A stretch of 33,388 nt of DNA from assembly GCA_964632945.1 (NCBI GenBank), contig CAZWCX010000083.1, positions 1 through 33,388 on the forward strand, given 5' to 3'. Under the pieces are notes generated by a model. It ran no database searches, was not told the DNA's origin, and worked only from the letters and a program-made list of their open reading frames with translations. A program made the translations under genes and the position numbers. Source of the DNA: CAZWCX01 sp964632945 (GTDB taxonomy: Bacteria > Planctomycetota > MHYJ01 > WSZJ01 > CAZWCX01). Every line of letters starts with the position of its first letter. The stretch's first letter is position 1. Of this stretch, positions 25,091 through 33,341 are shown one piece after another.

Positions 25091-26254
25091 ATGGCCCCCA
25101 GTCCGTACGACCTGGAAATCCGCGGCCCGCGCCTGGTCCGGCACGCGGCCCTCCTCGGCGTCGTGCTCCTCGCGCCCGCCGCCCTGGTCCTGCTCCTCGC
25201 GCGCGTCGACGACACGGTGGTGGCGCGGGGAAAGACGGACTTCGTTCACTGGAGTCCGGTCATCGCCCAGGTCCCGGCGCGAATCTCCTCGGTCCTGGTG
25301 GCCGAGGGCCAGCGCGTCTCGGCAGGGGATGTTTTGCTCCGGTTGGACGAAGTCGAGTTGCGGTCCCGCCGGGACCGGATCGCGGAGGAGATCCGGGGAC
25401 GAAGAATCCGCCTGCACACCCTCGACGCGGTGACGGCCGCGCGGGAGGAGGAGCGCGCCCGCGCGCGGGAGCGCGCCGAGTTCGATCTCGAGGTGGCACG
25501 CGCCGAGGAGGCGCAAAAAGGCCGGGAGGCGGAAGTCGGCCACTTCCTTTGGAACCGCGGAGCCCTGGGCCGCCAGGAGGCGGAGGCAGCCCGACAGGCT
25601 CACGTCATCGCCGTGGCGAGGCGCCGGATGCAGGAGGCCGCGGTCGCGGAACTCTCCGCCCGCCTGCGGCGCGAAGCCCTGGAAGAATCGGCCCTGCGCG
25701 CGGAAGCGGAATCCGAACTTCGCGCCGGGGAGGCGTCGTTGCCGGCGGCGGAGCAGGCCCTGACCGATGCGGTCGTCCGCGCTCCCCGCTCCGGCTTCGT
25801 GCTGACGCCGGATCCCGCCCGATTGAAAGGACTCCGGCCCGAACCCGGGGCGGTCCTGCTCGTCCTGGGCGAACCCTCCGAACTCCGATTCGTCGTCGAG
25901 GTGGACGAGCGCGACATCGGCAAGGTGCAGTCGGGCCAGCCGGTCCAGATCGCGCTGGACGCATACCCCTCCTATCTGTACCGCTCCCTTCATGGCCGGG
26001 TGGCGGAGGTCGCGTCGTCCCCCGCCCCCGGCGCGACCCGGACGGGGCCGGGGGCGAGAACTTCCTTTCGCGTCCTGATCGCGCTTTCCCCGGACGCCGG
26101 AGAACCGCCGGTGGACTCCGTGCGCCGGCGCTTCGAGGTGCGGCCGGGCCTGGCCGGAGATGCGACCCTCATCGTCGAACGCTCGGTGGGCCTGTGGAAA
26201 CACCTCTTTCGCTCGCTGGAACGGCACGCGCCCGTCCCGTTTCCGTTGCGATAG
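25091..26254 (+). CDS. HlyD-family membrane fusion (periplasmic adaptor) protein
   Basis: This encodes a 387-residue protein. A short cytosolic start is followed by one membrane helix (about 19-37), then the first lipoyl half (58-90, with PVIAQVPARISSVLVAEGQ), a long Glu/Arg/Ala coiled coil (90-225), the second lipoyl half (RAPRSGFVLT, about 230-265) and a beta-barrel domain (ELRFVVEVDERDIGKVQSGQ). This order is typical of HlyD adaptors that link an inner-membrane exporter to the outer membrane. AAGGAGG sits six bases before ATG 25091. It is the last gene of the cassette and directly follows the ABC membrane domain, so the pair should form one export complex; no outer-membrane channel is encoded in the window. 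Confidence 0.92.
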   Translation: MAPSPYDLEIRGPRLVRHAALLGVVLLAPAALVLLLARVDDTVVARGKTDFVHWSPVIAQVPARISSVLVAEGQRVSAGDVLLRLDEVELRSRRDRIAEEIRGRRIRLHTLDAVTAAREEERARARERAEFDLEVARAEEAQKGREAEVGHFLWNRGALGRQEAEAARQAHVIAVARRRMQEAAVAELSARLRREALEESALRAEAESELRAGEASLPAAEQALTDAVVRAPRSGFVLTPDPARLKGLRPEPGAVLLVLGEPSELRFVVEVDERDIGKVQSGQPVQIALDAYPSYLYRSLHGRVAEVASSPAPGATRTGPGARTSFRVLIALSPDAGEPPVDSVRRRFEVRPGLAGDATLIVERSVGLWKHLFRSLERHAPVPFPLR

Positions 26255-26269
26255 CCTCCCGCGGGTTTC

Positions 26270-26324
26270 CTCGACGGCGTAGGTCCCGTCGAGCCTCGCG
26301 CGCGGAACCGCGGGGATCCCGCGG
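26270..26324. terminator. Two hairpins between convergent HlyD and hrpB genes
   Basis: CTCGACGG / CCGTCGAG (26270-26293, 8-nt loop) and CCGCGGG-GAT-CCCGCGG (26308-26324) lie in the 131-bp convergent gap. They are likely transcription end signals for the cassette and for hrpB; neither has a T-tract. Confidence 0.5.
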
Positions 26325-26385
26325 GATCGGCGGACCCGGAGGCGCCCCAGCTCCCCGGGATCGAGGTCCCCCGGGCCGCCGGTCC

Positions 26386-28893
26386 TCAGCGCCACTCGTG
26401 TTTCGGGTAGCGGCGCTTCAATTCCTTCCGGACCTCCGGGTAGAGCCGTTCCCAGAATCCCGCGAGATCCTCGGTCGTCTGCACGGGGCGGAAATTCGGT
26501 CCGAGGATCTCGAGCAGGACGGCGACCTTTCCGCCCGCCACGCGGGGGGTCTCCGTCGTGTCGTACAGGTCCTGGATCTTTGCCCTTCCCTTCGGCGGAC
26601 GTCCGACCGCGTACTCCAGCTTCATCGACCGTCCGCCCGCCAGGACGATCGTGGCCGGCGCCATCCGCTCCACGAACTGCCGGTCTTCCCACGACAGCGC
26701 GGACTTCAGCGGTTCGAGGACCGGGCGGTCCTTCACCTGGTTGAACCGGGTCGCGCCGGCGCACCATTCCAGCAGCACGACGCGGAGATCCGACTCGTCG
26801 TACCCCGGCAGCCCGCGGTCGGGGAACCAAGCGGCGGTGCAGCGGGTCCGCTCGATCCACTGATCGACGGCGTCGTCCCAGCGCTCAGGACGGAGCGCGC
26901 CGGCGCGGATCTGCTCGACCAGGATCGCCGCCGCCCGGTCGGGATCGCCTTCGGGTCGGACCGTGCGCTCGATCCAGAGGCCGTCGAATCGCAGTCCGCT
27001 CACGCGCTCCACGGCCCGCGCCTCCGCGTTCCAGCGGGTCTCTTCGGCCGCCTCGACGCGGTCCGGGAACCGCTCGAGCACCCACGCCGGGTCGATGCGG
27101 CTGGCCAGCCACAGCGACGTGGCGCGGTGCTTGCCGGAGACGCGTTCCTCCCGCTCCACGGCGAGGACCAGCGGGGCGTCGCGGACGGCGCTGGCCTCAT
27201 CGAGGGAGGCCGTGCGGCCGCCGGCCAGCTCGTACCCGCGCGCCCCCGGGTGGAGCTGCGCAGCGAGGTGGTCCGGATAGGCCGCGAGCAGCGCGCCGAG
27301 CAGGTCCTCCAGCCTCCCCTCCCCCGGCCGGGATTCGAGACCCGCGGCGCGGCAGGCGCGGCGATAGAGCGCCGCCGTACGTTCCACCTCACGGCAGGCG
27401 GAAGCGTGAATCCCGGCTTCGCGGCAGTAGTCGGGTCGGAATCCGCGCTCCGCCGCGTCCGCGAAGGCCGAGTCGAGGACGACGAAGTCGCTCGCCTCCG
27501 ATTCGGGCGATCGGCGGGCCCGTTCGCGCGCCCGACGCCGGTCGAGGATGTCCCGCTCCCCGAGATAGGCCGCCCACCGGCACGCGTGGTCGAGCGCGCC
27601 CGTCTTCGCGGCCTCGAGCAGGAGGCGGGCCAGACGGGGATGCAGCGGCAGCGCTGCCATCGTTTCGCCCGCGGGGGTCAGCCGCCCGGCGACGTCGATC
27701 GCCGCCAGCATCCGCAGGACCGATTCCGCCTGTTCGGCGCGCGCGGGCTCCGGGGGCTCGAGCCATTCGAACGACTCCGGACGATCCACTCCCAGCCCGC
27801 GCAGATCCAACCACATGCCGGCCAGATCGACGCGACGGATTTCCGGCTCGTCCTGTTCCGCGCGCTCCCGGTGCTGCCGCTCGGTCCACAGCCGCGCGCA
27901 GGATCCGGGGGCCGTGCGGCCGGCGCGCCCCGCGCGCTGATCCGCCGCGGCCCGGCTGATCGGCTCCACGCGCAGGGAGTTCACCCCGCGCAGGGGGTCG
28001 AACCGGTGCACGCGGGCCAGCCCCGTGTCGATCACGTGGCGCACGCCGTCCACCGTGATCGACGTCTGCGCGACGTTGGTCGCGGCGATCACCCGCCGCT
28101 CGGCGCGCGGCTGCAGCGCCTCGTCCTGGCGCTCCGGCGGCATGTCGCCGTGCAATTCGAGCAGGGCCGGCGATTCGCCCGCGCGCGCCGCCGTCGCGCG
28201 GAAGGCGTCGAGGGTGCGCCGGATCTCGTACGCGCCGGGCAGGAAGACGAGCACATCCCCGGGCCGGCGGGCCTGCAGGATCCCGCGCAGCGCCTCCGCG
28301 GCCAGGTCCCAGCAGGGGGCGGCGGTGGCGTGCGCCAGGTATCCCACCTCCACCGGAAAGGCGCGCGCTTCGACGTTCACCACCGGGCAGTCCAGGTGCG
28401 CGGCCACGCGCTCGGCGTCGATCGTGGCCGACATCACCACCAGCTTCAGGTCCGGGCGACGGGTTTCCTGAAGCCGCCGCACCAGCCCCAGCGAGGCGTC
28501 CAGGGCCAGGCTGCGCTCGTGGAACTCGTCGAGAATCAGGGCGTCCACCCCCTCCAGCCCGGGCCGCTCGCGCAGGAGCCGGAGCAGCAGCCCCTCGGTC
28601 AGGAAGCGCAGGCGCGTGTGCGGGCCGACGCGACTGTCGTGGCGGGTCTGATAGCCGACGCCGTCGCCGAGCACGGTGCCCATCTCGGCGGCGACCCGTC
28701 GGGCCAGGAGGCGCGCGGCCAGGCGGCGGGGCTGCAGCACCCACACCTGTCCCTTCGCCACGACGCGCCGCAGCAGGATCTGCGGCACCTGCGTGGTCTT
28801 TCCCGAGCCGGTGGGCGCGACGATCACCAGCCGGTTGCCCCGGGACAGGCGAGCCGCGATTTCATCCTCGACGGCGTGGATCGGCAGGGTCAT
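26386..28893 (-). CDS. hrpB: ATP-dependent DEAH-type helicase HrpB
   Basis: This encodes an 835-residue protein, normal for HrpB. It has Walker A APTGSGKTT (26-34), Walker B DEFH in ILDEFHERSL (122-125), SAT (155-157) and motif VI QRAGRAGR (about 335). A long C-terminal region ends with the HrpB-characteristic FWERLYPEVRKEL and RRYPKHEW, and DEFH with this tail separates HrpB from HrpA. It acts on RNA in the cytosol; the family's precise role is poorly defined. A G-rich site (GGGGGGAG) precedes ATG 28893, and the upstream reading extension overlaps pepT. It lies 16 bp behind pepT and is co-transcribed with it; no functional link is known. Confidence 0.95.
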   Translation of the reverse strand: MTLPIHAVEDEIAARLSRGNRLVIVAPTGSGKTTQVPQILLRRVVAKGQVWVLQPRRLAARLLARRVAAEMGTVLGDGVGYQTRHDSRVGPHTRLRFLTEGLLLRLLRERPGLEGVDALILDEFHERSLALDASLGLVRRLQETRRPDLKLVVMSATIDAERVAAHLDCPVVNVEARAFPVEVGYLAHATAAPCWDLAAEALRGILQARRPGDVLVFLPGAYEIRRTLDAFRATAARAGESPALLELHGDMPPERQDEALQPRAERRVIAATNVAQTSITVDGVRHVIDTGLARVHRFDPLRGVNSLRVEPISRAAADQRAGRAGRTAPGSCARLWTERQHRERAEQDEPEIRRVDLAGMWLDLRGLGVDRPESFEWLEPPEPARAEQAESVLRMLAAIDVAGRLTPAGETMAALPLHPRLARLLLEAAKTGALDHACRWAAYLGERDILDRRRARERARRSPESEASDFVVLDSAFADAAERGFRPDYCREAGIHASACREVERTAALYRRACRAAGLESRPGEGRLEDLLGALLAAYPDHLAAQLHPGARGYELAGGRTASLDEASAVRDAPLVLAVEREERVSGKHRATSLWLASRIDPAWVLERFPDRVEAAEETRWNAEARAVERVSGLRFDGLWIERTVRPEGDPDRAAAILVEQIRAGALRPERWDDAVDQWIERTRCTAAWFPDRGLPGYDESDLRVVLLEWCAGATRFNQVKDRPVLEPLKSALSWEDRQFVERMAPATIVLAGGRSMKLEYAVGRPPKGRAKIQDLYDTTETPRVAGGKVAVLLEILGPNFRPVQTTEDLAGFWERLYPEVRKELKRRYPKHEWR

Positions 28894-28909
28894 CGCGGGC
28901 GTCTCCCCC

Positions 28910-30175
28910 CTACCCCGCCGACTTCTCCTCCCAGATCCGGCACAGGTGCACCACGACCTCCACCGCCTTGTGCATGTCGTAGGTGGACACCCACTCCAAC
29001 CGGCTGTGGAAGTTGTGCTCCCCGGCGAACAGGTTCGGCGTCGGCAGGCCCATGAAGGACAGACGCGACCCGTCCGTCCCCCCGCGAATCGGCTTCCGGT
29101 GCAGTTCGAGTCCGGCCCGCCGCACCGCCTCCTCGGCATGCGACACGATGTGCGGGTGCCGGTCCAGCACCTCCCGCATGTTGCGGTAGGTCTCCGAAAC
29201 CTGCACCTCGACCGAGGCGCCCGGCCACCCGGCCACGGTCTCGCGCGCGAGCCCCTCGAGGAAGGTCTCCTTCTCCTTGAGCTTCGGCGTTTCAAAATCG
29301 CGGATCAGGAGTTTCACGCTGGTGCGGTCGACGGAGGCGTTCACCACGTAGGGATGCACGAACCCCTCGTACCCCTCGGTGGTCTCCGGGGAGAGCCGGT
29401 CCTTGGGGAGCCGGGACAGGAAATCCGCCGCGACCTTGATCGCGTTGACCATCCGACCCTTCGCGAACCCGGGGTGGGTATTGCACCCCTGGAAGGTCAC
29501 GACCATCGCGTCGGCGGAGAAGGTCTCGGTCTCGAGTTCTCCGAGCGTCTCCCCGTCCAGGGTATAGGCGTAGCGCGCGCCGAACTTCTGCACGTCGAAG
29601 AACTTCGTCCCCGCGCCCACCTCCTCGTCGGGGGTGAAGCCGATCCGGATCGGGCCGTGGGGAATCTCGGGATGGGCGATCAAGTACTCCGCCGCGCCCA
29701 TGATCTCGGCCACCCCCGCCTTGTTGTCGGCGCCCAGCAAGGTGGTGCCCGACGCGGTGATGATGTCGTTGCCGATCTGCTCACGCAGGTGCGGGTTGCC
29801 CGCCAGGCGCAGGACGACCGACGGGTCGTCGGGCAGGACCAGATCCTGGCCCTGGTAGTTGCGGTGCACGATCGGCTTCACGCCGGCGCCGCTCATCTCC
29901 GGAGAAGTATCCACGTGCGCGATGAAGCCGATCACGGGAACGTCCTTTTTTTTCGTAGTAGCGGGGATTGTGCCGAAGACGTAACCGTGTTCGTCGATGG
30001 CCGCGTCCGCCACCCCCAGCTCGCGAAGTTCCTCGACCAGGCGCCGGAGCAGGACGAGCTGCTTGGGCGTGCTCGGGTAGGTGGAGGAGTTCTCGTCGGA
30101 TTGGGTGTCGAAGGTCACGTAGCGGAGGAAGCGATCCACGCAGGAGGTGCGGAACGCGATCGGCGGCAGCGGCAT
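28910..30175 (-). CDS. pepT: Peptidase T (aminotripeptidase)
   Basis: This encodes a 421-residue M20-family dizinc enzyme that removes the N-terminal residue from tripeptides in the cytosol. Metal and catalytic residues are visible: His87 and Asp89 in AHVDTSPEMSG, bridging Asp150 in LLGADNKAG, and catalytic/metal Glu184-Glu185 in TPDEEVG. The peptidase T signature THPGFAKGRMVNA follows, then a C-terminal DGSRLSFMGLPTPNL with AGEHNFHS giving the last His. The length matches the family (about 410). ATG 30175 follows GAGGAG at good spacing. It is the first gene of the pepT-hrpB operon with its own candidate promoter. Confidence 0.96.
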   Translation of the reverse strand: MPLPPIAFRTSCVDRFLRYVTFDTQSDENSSTYPSTPKQLVLLRRLVEELRELGVADAAIDEHGYVFGTIPATTKKKDVPVIGFIAHVDTSPEMSGAGVKPIVHRNYQGQDLVLPDDPSVVLRLAGNPHLREQIGNDIITASGTTLLGADNKAGVAEIMGAAEYLIAHPEIPHGPIRIGFTPDEEVGAGTKFFDVQKFGARYAYTLDGETLGELETETFSADAMVVTFQGCNTHPGFAKGRMVNAIKVAADFLSRLPKDRLSPETTEGYEGFVHPYVVNASVDRTSVKLLIRDFETPKLKEKETFLEGLARETVAGWPGASVEVQVSETYRNMREVLDRHPHIVSHAEEAVRRAGLELHRKPIRGGTDGSRLSFMGLPTPNLFAGEHNFHSRLEWVSTYDMHKAVEVVVHLCRIWEEKSAG

Positions 30176-30220
30176 GGCGGGGCTCCTCGACGGGTGCGGC
30201 GGGTCCGGGACGAGGTCCCG

Positions 30221-30249
30221 ATGGTATCGGGGCAGGGGCGCCCGGACAA
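30221..30249 (-). promoter_or_regulatory. Candidate promoter of the pepT-hrpB operon
   Basis: Minus strand TTGTCC (30249-30244), a 17-nt spacer, TACCAT (30226-30221). The -10 box sits in the loop of a small CCCGA/TCGGG inverted repeat. The start would be near 30214, about 40 bp before the pepT ATG. Confidence 0.45.
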
Positions 30250-30285
30250 CGATTTCGGGCGGCCGGAGGGAACGGGCGGAATCGC

Positions 30286-31389
30286 CTACCGGCCCACCGA
30301 CATCCGGACCGCGGGCCAGTCGATCGCCAGCGGCTCCCAGGCGCGATCGCGCACCGTGTCGAGCAGGCGCTGGAGGTCGCGGGAGCGCTCCGCGCTGGCC
30401 GGGTGGGTGGACAGCAGGCCGGGTACCTGGTCGCCGCGTTCCGCGAGCCGGTCGAAGAAGCGCTGCATCCCGCGCGGATCCACGCGGGCGTTCACGAGCA
30501 ACGCGAAGCCGCGCCGGTCCGCCTCGCGCTCCTGATCCCGGCCGAACTTCAGCTCGCCGAGGGCCCCCGCGACCCCCGCGGTTTCCAGGAGTCCGCCCTC
30601 GCCCCCGATCAGGACCGCCAGGATGGCCCGGAAACCCAGCCGTTTCAGGACTCCCCGGACGCCGTGCCGCAGTTCCACGTGTTGGATCTCGTGGGCAAGC
30701 ACGCCGGCCACCTCCTCGGGCGAGGCGGCCTCCCGCAGCATCGCGGTGGTCACCACGACGAAACCGCCGGGGGCCGCGAACGCGTTCACGTCGTCGTCCT
30801 CGACCACGTGCCAGCGATACGTGTAGGGCGTGCCTCCGAGCGCCCCGATCAGCCGCTCGCCGATTCCGCGCAATGCCTCGACCGCAACACCGGCGCCCAC
30901 GACCTCCCCGCGCGCGGCGAAGGAATCCACGGTCCCCTGCCCCATCTCCTCCTCCCACGACACCGGCACGCGTTTCACGGCGAGGTCGACGAGCGGATCG
31001 AGGAACACCCAGGCCAGGACGATGAGGAGAACGGGGGAGACGAAGACGAGGCCGACGGCGATGAGTGTGCGGCGCCCGCGCGCCCGGCCGCGCGCGACGC
31101 GGGTTCGAAACGCCTCGACCTGCGACCCCAGGCCGGCCGGCGGACGGCTCAAGAGCGCAGCAACCAGGTCGGGATCGGACAGCACCATCGAAGCTTCGCC
31201 CGCCGCGCCGATCCAGCGGAACTGGAGCTGATCTTCGGAGAATCCGCCGGCGTCCAATCGGAGGGACGCGAGCGGGATCGGCGTCGAGGCGGGGCCATCG
31301 AAGCTCAGGCCGGCTTCGTCGAGGTCGGCCTCCCTCCGTCCGCCCTGCTCCCCGCGCTCCGGGTCCCAGACCAGCCCGTGAATTCTCAC
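30286..31389 (-). CDS. M48-family membrane metallopeptidase
   Basis: This encodes a 367-residue protein if the GTG start is right. An N-terminal beta-rich domain (1-90, GLSFDGPASTPIPL) resembles the DUF7092-type domain of some M48 proteins. A membrane helix follows (about 107-130), then the peptidase with zinc site His233-Glu-Ile-Gln-His237 and third ligand Glu289 in EREADRRG. DDVNAFAAPGG (about 199-209) is a typical M48 segment. The catalytic domain faces the periplasm if the N-terminus is cytosolic; HtpX/BepA-like quality control is plausible. GTG 31389 is chosen because GGGGAGG lies six bases upstream. An ATG at 31461 would add 24 residues with a weaker site. It is monocistronic. Confidence 0.85.
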   Translation of the reverse strand: MRIHGLVWDPERGEQGGRREADLDEAGLSFDGPASTPIPLASLRLDAGGFSEDQLQFRWIGAAGEASMVLSDPDLVAALLSRPPAGLGSQVEAFRTRVARGRARGRRTLIAVGLVFVSPVLLIVLAWVFLDPLVDLAVKRVPVSWEEEMGQGTVDSFAARGEVVGAGVAVEALRGIGERLIGALGGTPYTYRWHVVEDDDVNAFAAPGGFVVVTTAMLREAASPEEVAGVLAHEIQHVELRHGVRGVLKRLGFRAILAVLIGGEGGLLETAGVAGALGELKFGRDQEREADRRGFALLVNARVDPRGMQRFFDRLAERGDQVPGLLSTHPASAERSRDLQRLLDTVRDRAWEPLAIDWPAVRMSVGR

Positions 31390-31519
31390 GACACCCCTCC
31401 CCACGTTCCCGGTCGACCCGGCCTCCGGGCGGTCGGCCGGGGATCCGGCGGGATCCTCCATCCCCCGCCGCTTTCCGGATCGAAACATCCGGAGGATGAC
31501 AGACCCCCGAGTCTCCCTC

Positions 31520-31536
31520 TTCCCCGAACCGGGGAA
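31520..31536. terminator. Short hairpin after the methyltransferase gene
   Basis: TTCCCCG-AAC-CGGGGAA forms a 7-bp stem with a 3-nt loop, 58 bp past the stop of the TPR-methyltransferase gene (minus strand). A second small dyad, CATCC-GGA-GGATG, lies at 31486-31498. There is no T-tract. Confidence 0.35.
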
Positions 31537-31594
31537 CGGAACCGCCATCCGTTGGGCGCAGGCGAACCGCGGTCGACCGGGGACGGAGGGTCGA

Positions 31595-32920
31595 TCATGC
31601 GCACCGTCGCGTGAGCACGTACGTGAATTCCCCGGTGGCCGTTCCTTCGGAACGCCCCTGCCCGGTGAAAAGCGCCAGCAGGCTCAGTCCGGCGCGAGCG
31701 ACCGCGCCGCGCAGGTACGGGGTCGTGTGACTGTAGCGGCCGCTGGGGTTGAGGCGGAACTCCGCGCCGTCACGGTGTCCCTCCGCCGTGAAGACGAACG
31801 TTCCACCCGGGCGGAGCGCCGCGGCCGCCTCGCGGAACAGCTGGTCGAGCCCGCCGGAGTACGGAATCACGTCCGCCGCGAAGATGACATCGAACGTTCC
31901 CGCGTGGGCGCGCAGGTATCCGCCCATTTCTTCCGCCACCAGTTCGTCGTAGATCCCGGTGGCTCGCGCCCGCGCAAGGATCTGCGGCGCCACGTCCAGT
32001 CCGACCATGCGGCGCGCGAACGCCCGCAGGTGGCGCCCGCCCCACCCCGTGCCGCAGCCGAGGTCGAGGATCTGCAGCCCCCGATCGGGCGGCGGCAGCT
32101 CCCGCGCCATCGCTTCGGCGAGCACCTGCGGCGCACAGTAGCCCAGCGCGGTGAGTCGCTCCTCGAACTCGGCGGCGCACCCGTCGAACTCGGCGCGCAG
32201 GTACTCGTCGCTGGCCCGCCCGGGCGCCTGGCCGCCGCCCAGGGCCGCGCCCAGGTGACCGGCCCAGGGATTGTCGGGGAAGTCGCGTCGCCACTCGCCG
32301 GCGATCCTGGTCGCCTCCGCGGACTTCCCGCTCCGGTCCATCAGATAGAGCGTCTTGCCCAGGTTTTCGTGCGCGTCCGAGTGGTTCGGGTCGAGTTCCA
32401 GGGCCCGCCGGTAGCAGTGGACCGCATCCTCGAGACGGTCGAGCTCGTGCAGCGTCGCGCCGAGATTCATGTGCGCCTGCGCGCACTCCGGACGGATCTC
32501 GACCACGCGCGCGAATTCGGCCAGGGCCTCCTCGATGCGCCCGGCGTGGAGCAGGGCGACCCCGAGGATGTCGTGGACCTCGTCGCTGCCGGGCGCGAGA
32601 TCGACGGCTCGCCGGTACTCGGCGACCGCCTCTTCCACCCGGTCGAGTTGAAAGAGGACGGCCCCCTTCTGCAGGTGGAGGTCGACCCGCCCCGGAGCGA
32701 TCGACAGCGCCTTGCCGAGCCGGTCGAGGGCCTCGTCCAGCCGGCCCGCATCGCGGGCGATCGCCACCAGCGACAGCTGAAACTCCATTCGGTCCGGGTG
32801 GGCGCGCAGGAGATGGCGGAAGATCCGCTCCGCTTCGGCGAGGTGACCCGACTGCACGAGGTCCATCGCGCGAGCCACCATCTCCGGGTCGGGGGTCGGG
32901 GATGAACGACGGCCATTCAT
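31595..32920 (-). CDS. TPR-repeat SAM-dependent methyltransferase (COG4976-like)
   Basis: This encodes a 441-residue cytosolic protein. Five to six tetratricopeptide repeats occupy residues 15-215 (e.g. EAVAEYRRAVDLAPGSDEVHD, NLGATLHELDRLEDAVHCYR). A linker with EYLRAEFDGCAAEFEERL, typical of TPR-methyltransferases of the COG4976 kind, leads to a class I SAM-binding domain: motif I LDLGCGTG (285-292), acidic GLDV (307-310) and FDVIFAADV. The methyl acceptor is unknown; TPR repeats suggest a protein partner. ATG 32920 has GAGGTGG just upstream, and farther in-frame ATGs lack ribosome sites and cross a promoter-like region. It is the first gene of the minus-strand block; the M48 gene follows after 205 bp. 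Confidence 0.92.
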   Translation of the reverse strand: MNGRRSSPTPDPEMVARAMDLVQSGHLAEAERIFRHLLRAHPDRMEFQLSLVAIARDAGRLDEALDRLGKALSIAPGRVDLHLQKGAVLFQLDRVEEAVAEYRRAVDLAPGSDEVHDILGVALLHAGRIEEALAEFARVVEIRPECAQAHMNLGATLHELDRLEDAVHCYRRALELDPNHSDAHENLGKTLYLMDRSGKSAEATRIAGEWRRDFPDNPWAGHLGAALGGGQAPGRASDEYLRAEFDGCAAEFEERLTALGYCAPQVLAEAMARELPPPDRGLQILDLGCGTGWGGRHLRAFARRMVGLDVAPQILARARATGIYDELVAEEMGGYLRAHAGTFDVIFAADVIPYSGGLDQLFREAAAALRPGGTFVFTAEGHRDGAEFRLNPSGRYSHTTPYLRGAVARAGLSLLALFTGQGRSEGTATGEFTYVLTRRCA

Positions 32921-33045
32921 GGGCGCCACCTCGCACAGGGCACGATGGCGCGCGCCGGGCGACTCGGCTGCGGCACGACTCTCCTTGCTCGTGAGCGCCG
33001 CCCTCTCGGGTGAAAGGGGGGCGCCCGCTCGGCTCGATCCGAACC

Positions 33046-33074
33046 AGTATACACCTCCCGGCGCAGCCCGGCTA
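33046..33074 (-). promoter_or_regulatory. Candidate promoter of the TPR-methyltransferase gene
   Basis: Minus strand TATACT (33051-33046), preceded at 17 nt by TAGCCG (33074-33069), a poor -35. It would give a leader of about 120 nt. The AT-rich core GTATAC is palindromic, so direction is not certain. Confidence 0.35.
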
Positions 33075-33208
33075 CGGCGATCCGCGCGCCGGGCCCCTCC
33101 CGATCCCCTCCGCCGGCGTGACCTCCCCCTCCGCTGCAGCCGGCCCGACGCATGGGCTGCCGCGCTGTACCGCGCCCGCGGACGCGCTTCCCCCGACGGG
33201 ATTCGCCC

Positions 33209-33237
33209 TTGACGCCGACGGGACGCGACGGTATAGG
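33209..33237 (+). promoter_or_regulatory. Vegetative promoter at the right end
   Basis: TTGACG (33209-33214), 17 nt, TATAGG (33232-33237). Transcription would begin near 33244, about 30 bp before the ATG at 33276. This is among the best sigma-70-type matches in the window. Confidence 0.55.
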
Positions 33238-33275
33238 AGATCCCGGTTTCGACATCTCTTTTCAGGAGGCGACCG

Positions 33276-33341
33276 ATGAGCCGACGCACCGTTCCCGTCC
33301 CCGGGACCGCTCCGGCCGCCTCCGCGCGCGCCTCCCGCTAG
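33276..33341 (+). CDS. 21-residue reading frame ending in the terminal repeat
   Basis: ATG 33276 has a strong AGGAGG site seven bases upstream and a good promoter. The frame encodes only MSRRTVPVPGTAPAASARA plus two residues and stops at TAG, which is the first codon of the 50-bp repeat. The composition (Arg start, then Ala/Pro) could be the beginning of a larger gene whose rest was cut off by insertion of the repeat, or a genuine short peptide. The window ends within the repeat, so the two cannot be separated here. Confidence 0.4.
   Translation: MSRRTVPVPGTAPAASARASR

Larger units (their letters stand above)
32921..33275. other. 355-bp divergent intergenic region
   Basis: This lies between the TPR-methyltransferase start (-) and the 21-codon frame (+). 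Only promoter-like elements are visible: minus-strand TATACT (33051-33046) with a weak -35 for the methyltransferase, and a better plus-strand promoter at 33209-33237. I find no gene, tRNA or clear structured RNA here. Confidence 0.6.

Noticed and set aside
25040..25130. ABC ATPase domain lost to a frameshift at the end of the membrane-domain gene
   Set aside because: No GxxGxGK[ST], signature or Walker B motif appears in any frame downstream, and the HlyD ribosome site begins right after the stop.
31090..31120. GGTTCGAAA-like T-loop sequence suggesting a tRNA
   Set aside because: It lies inside the M48 coding frame and has no matching acceptor or anticodon stems.
31496..32905. 469-codon plus-strand frame across the M48/methyltransferase gap
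   Set aside because: It is Arg/Gln-rich antisense of the TPR-methyltransferase with no domain.
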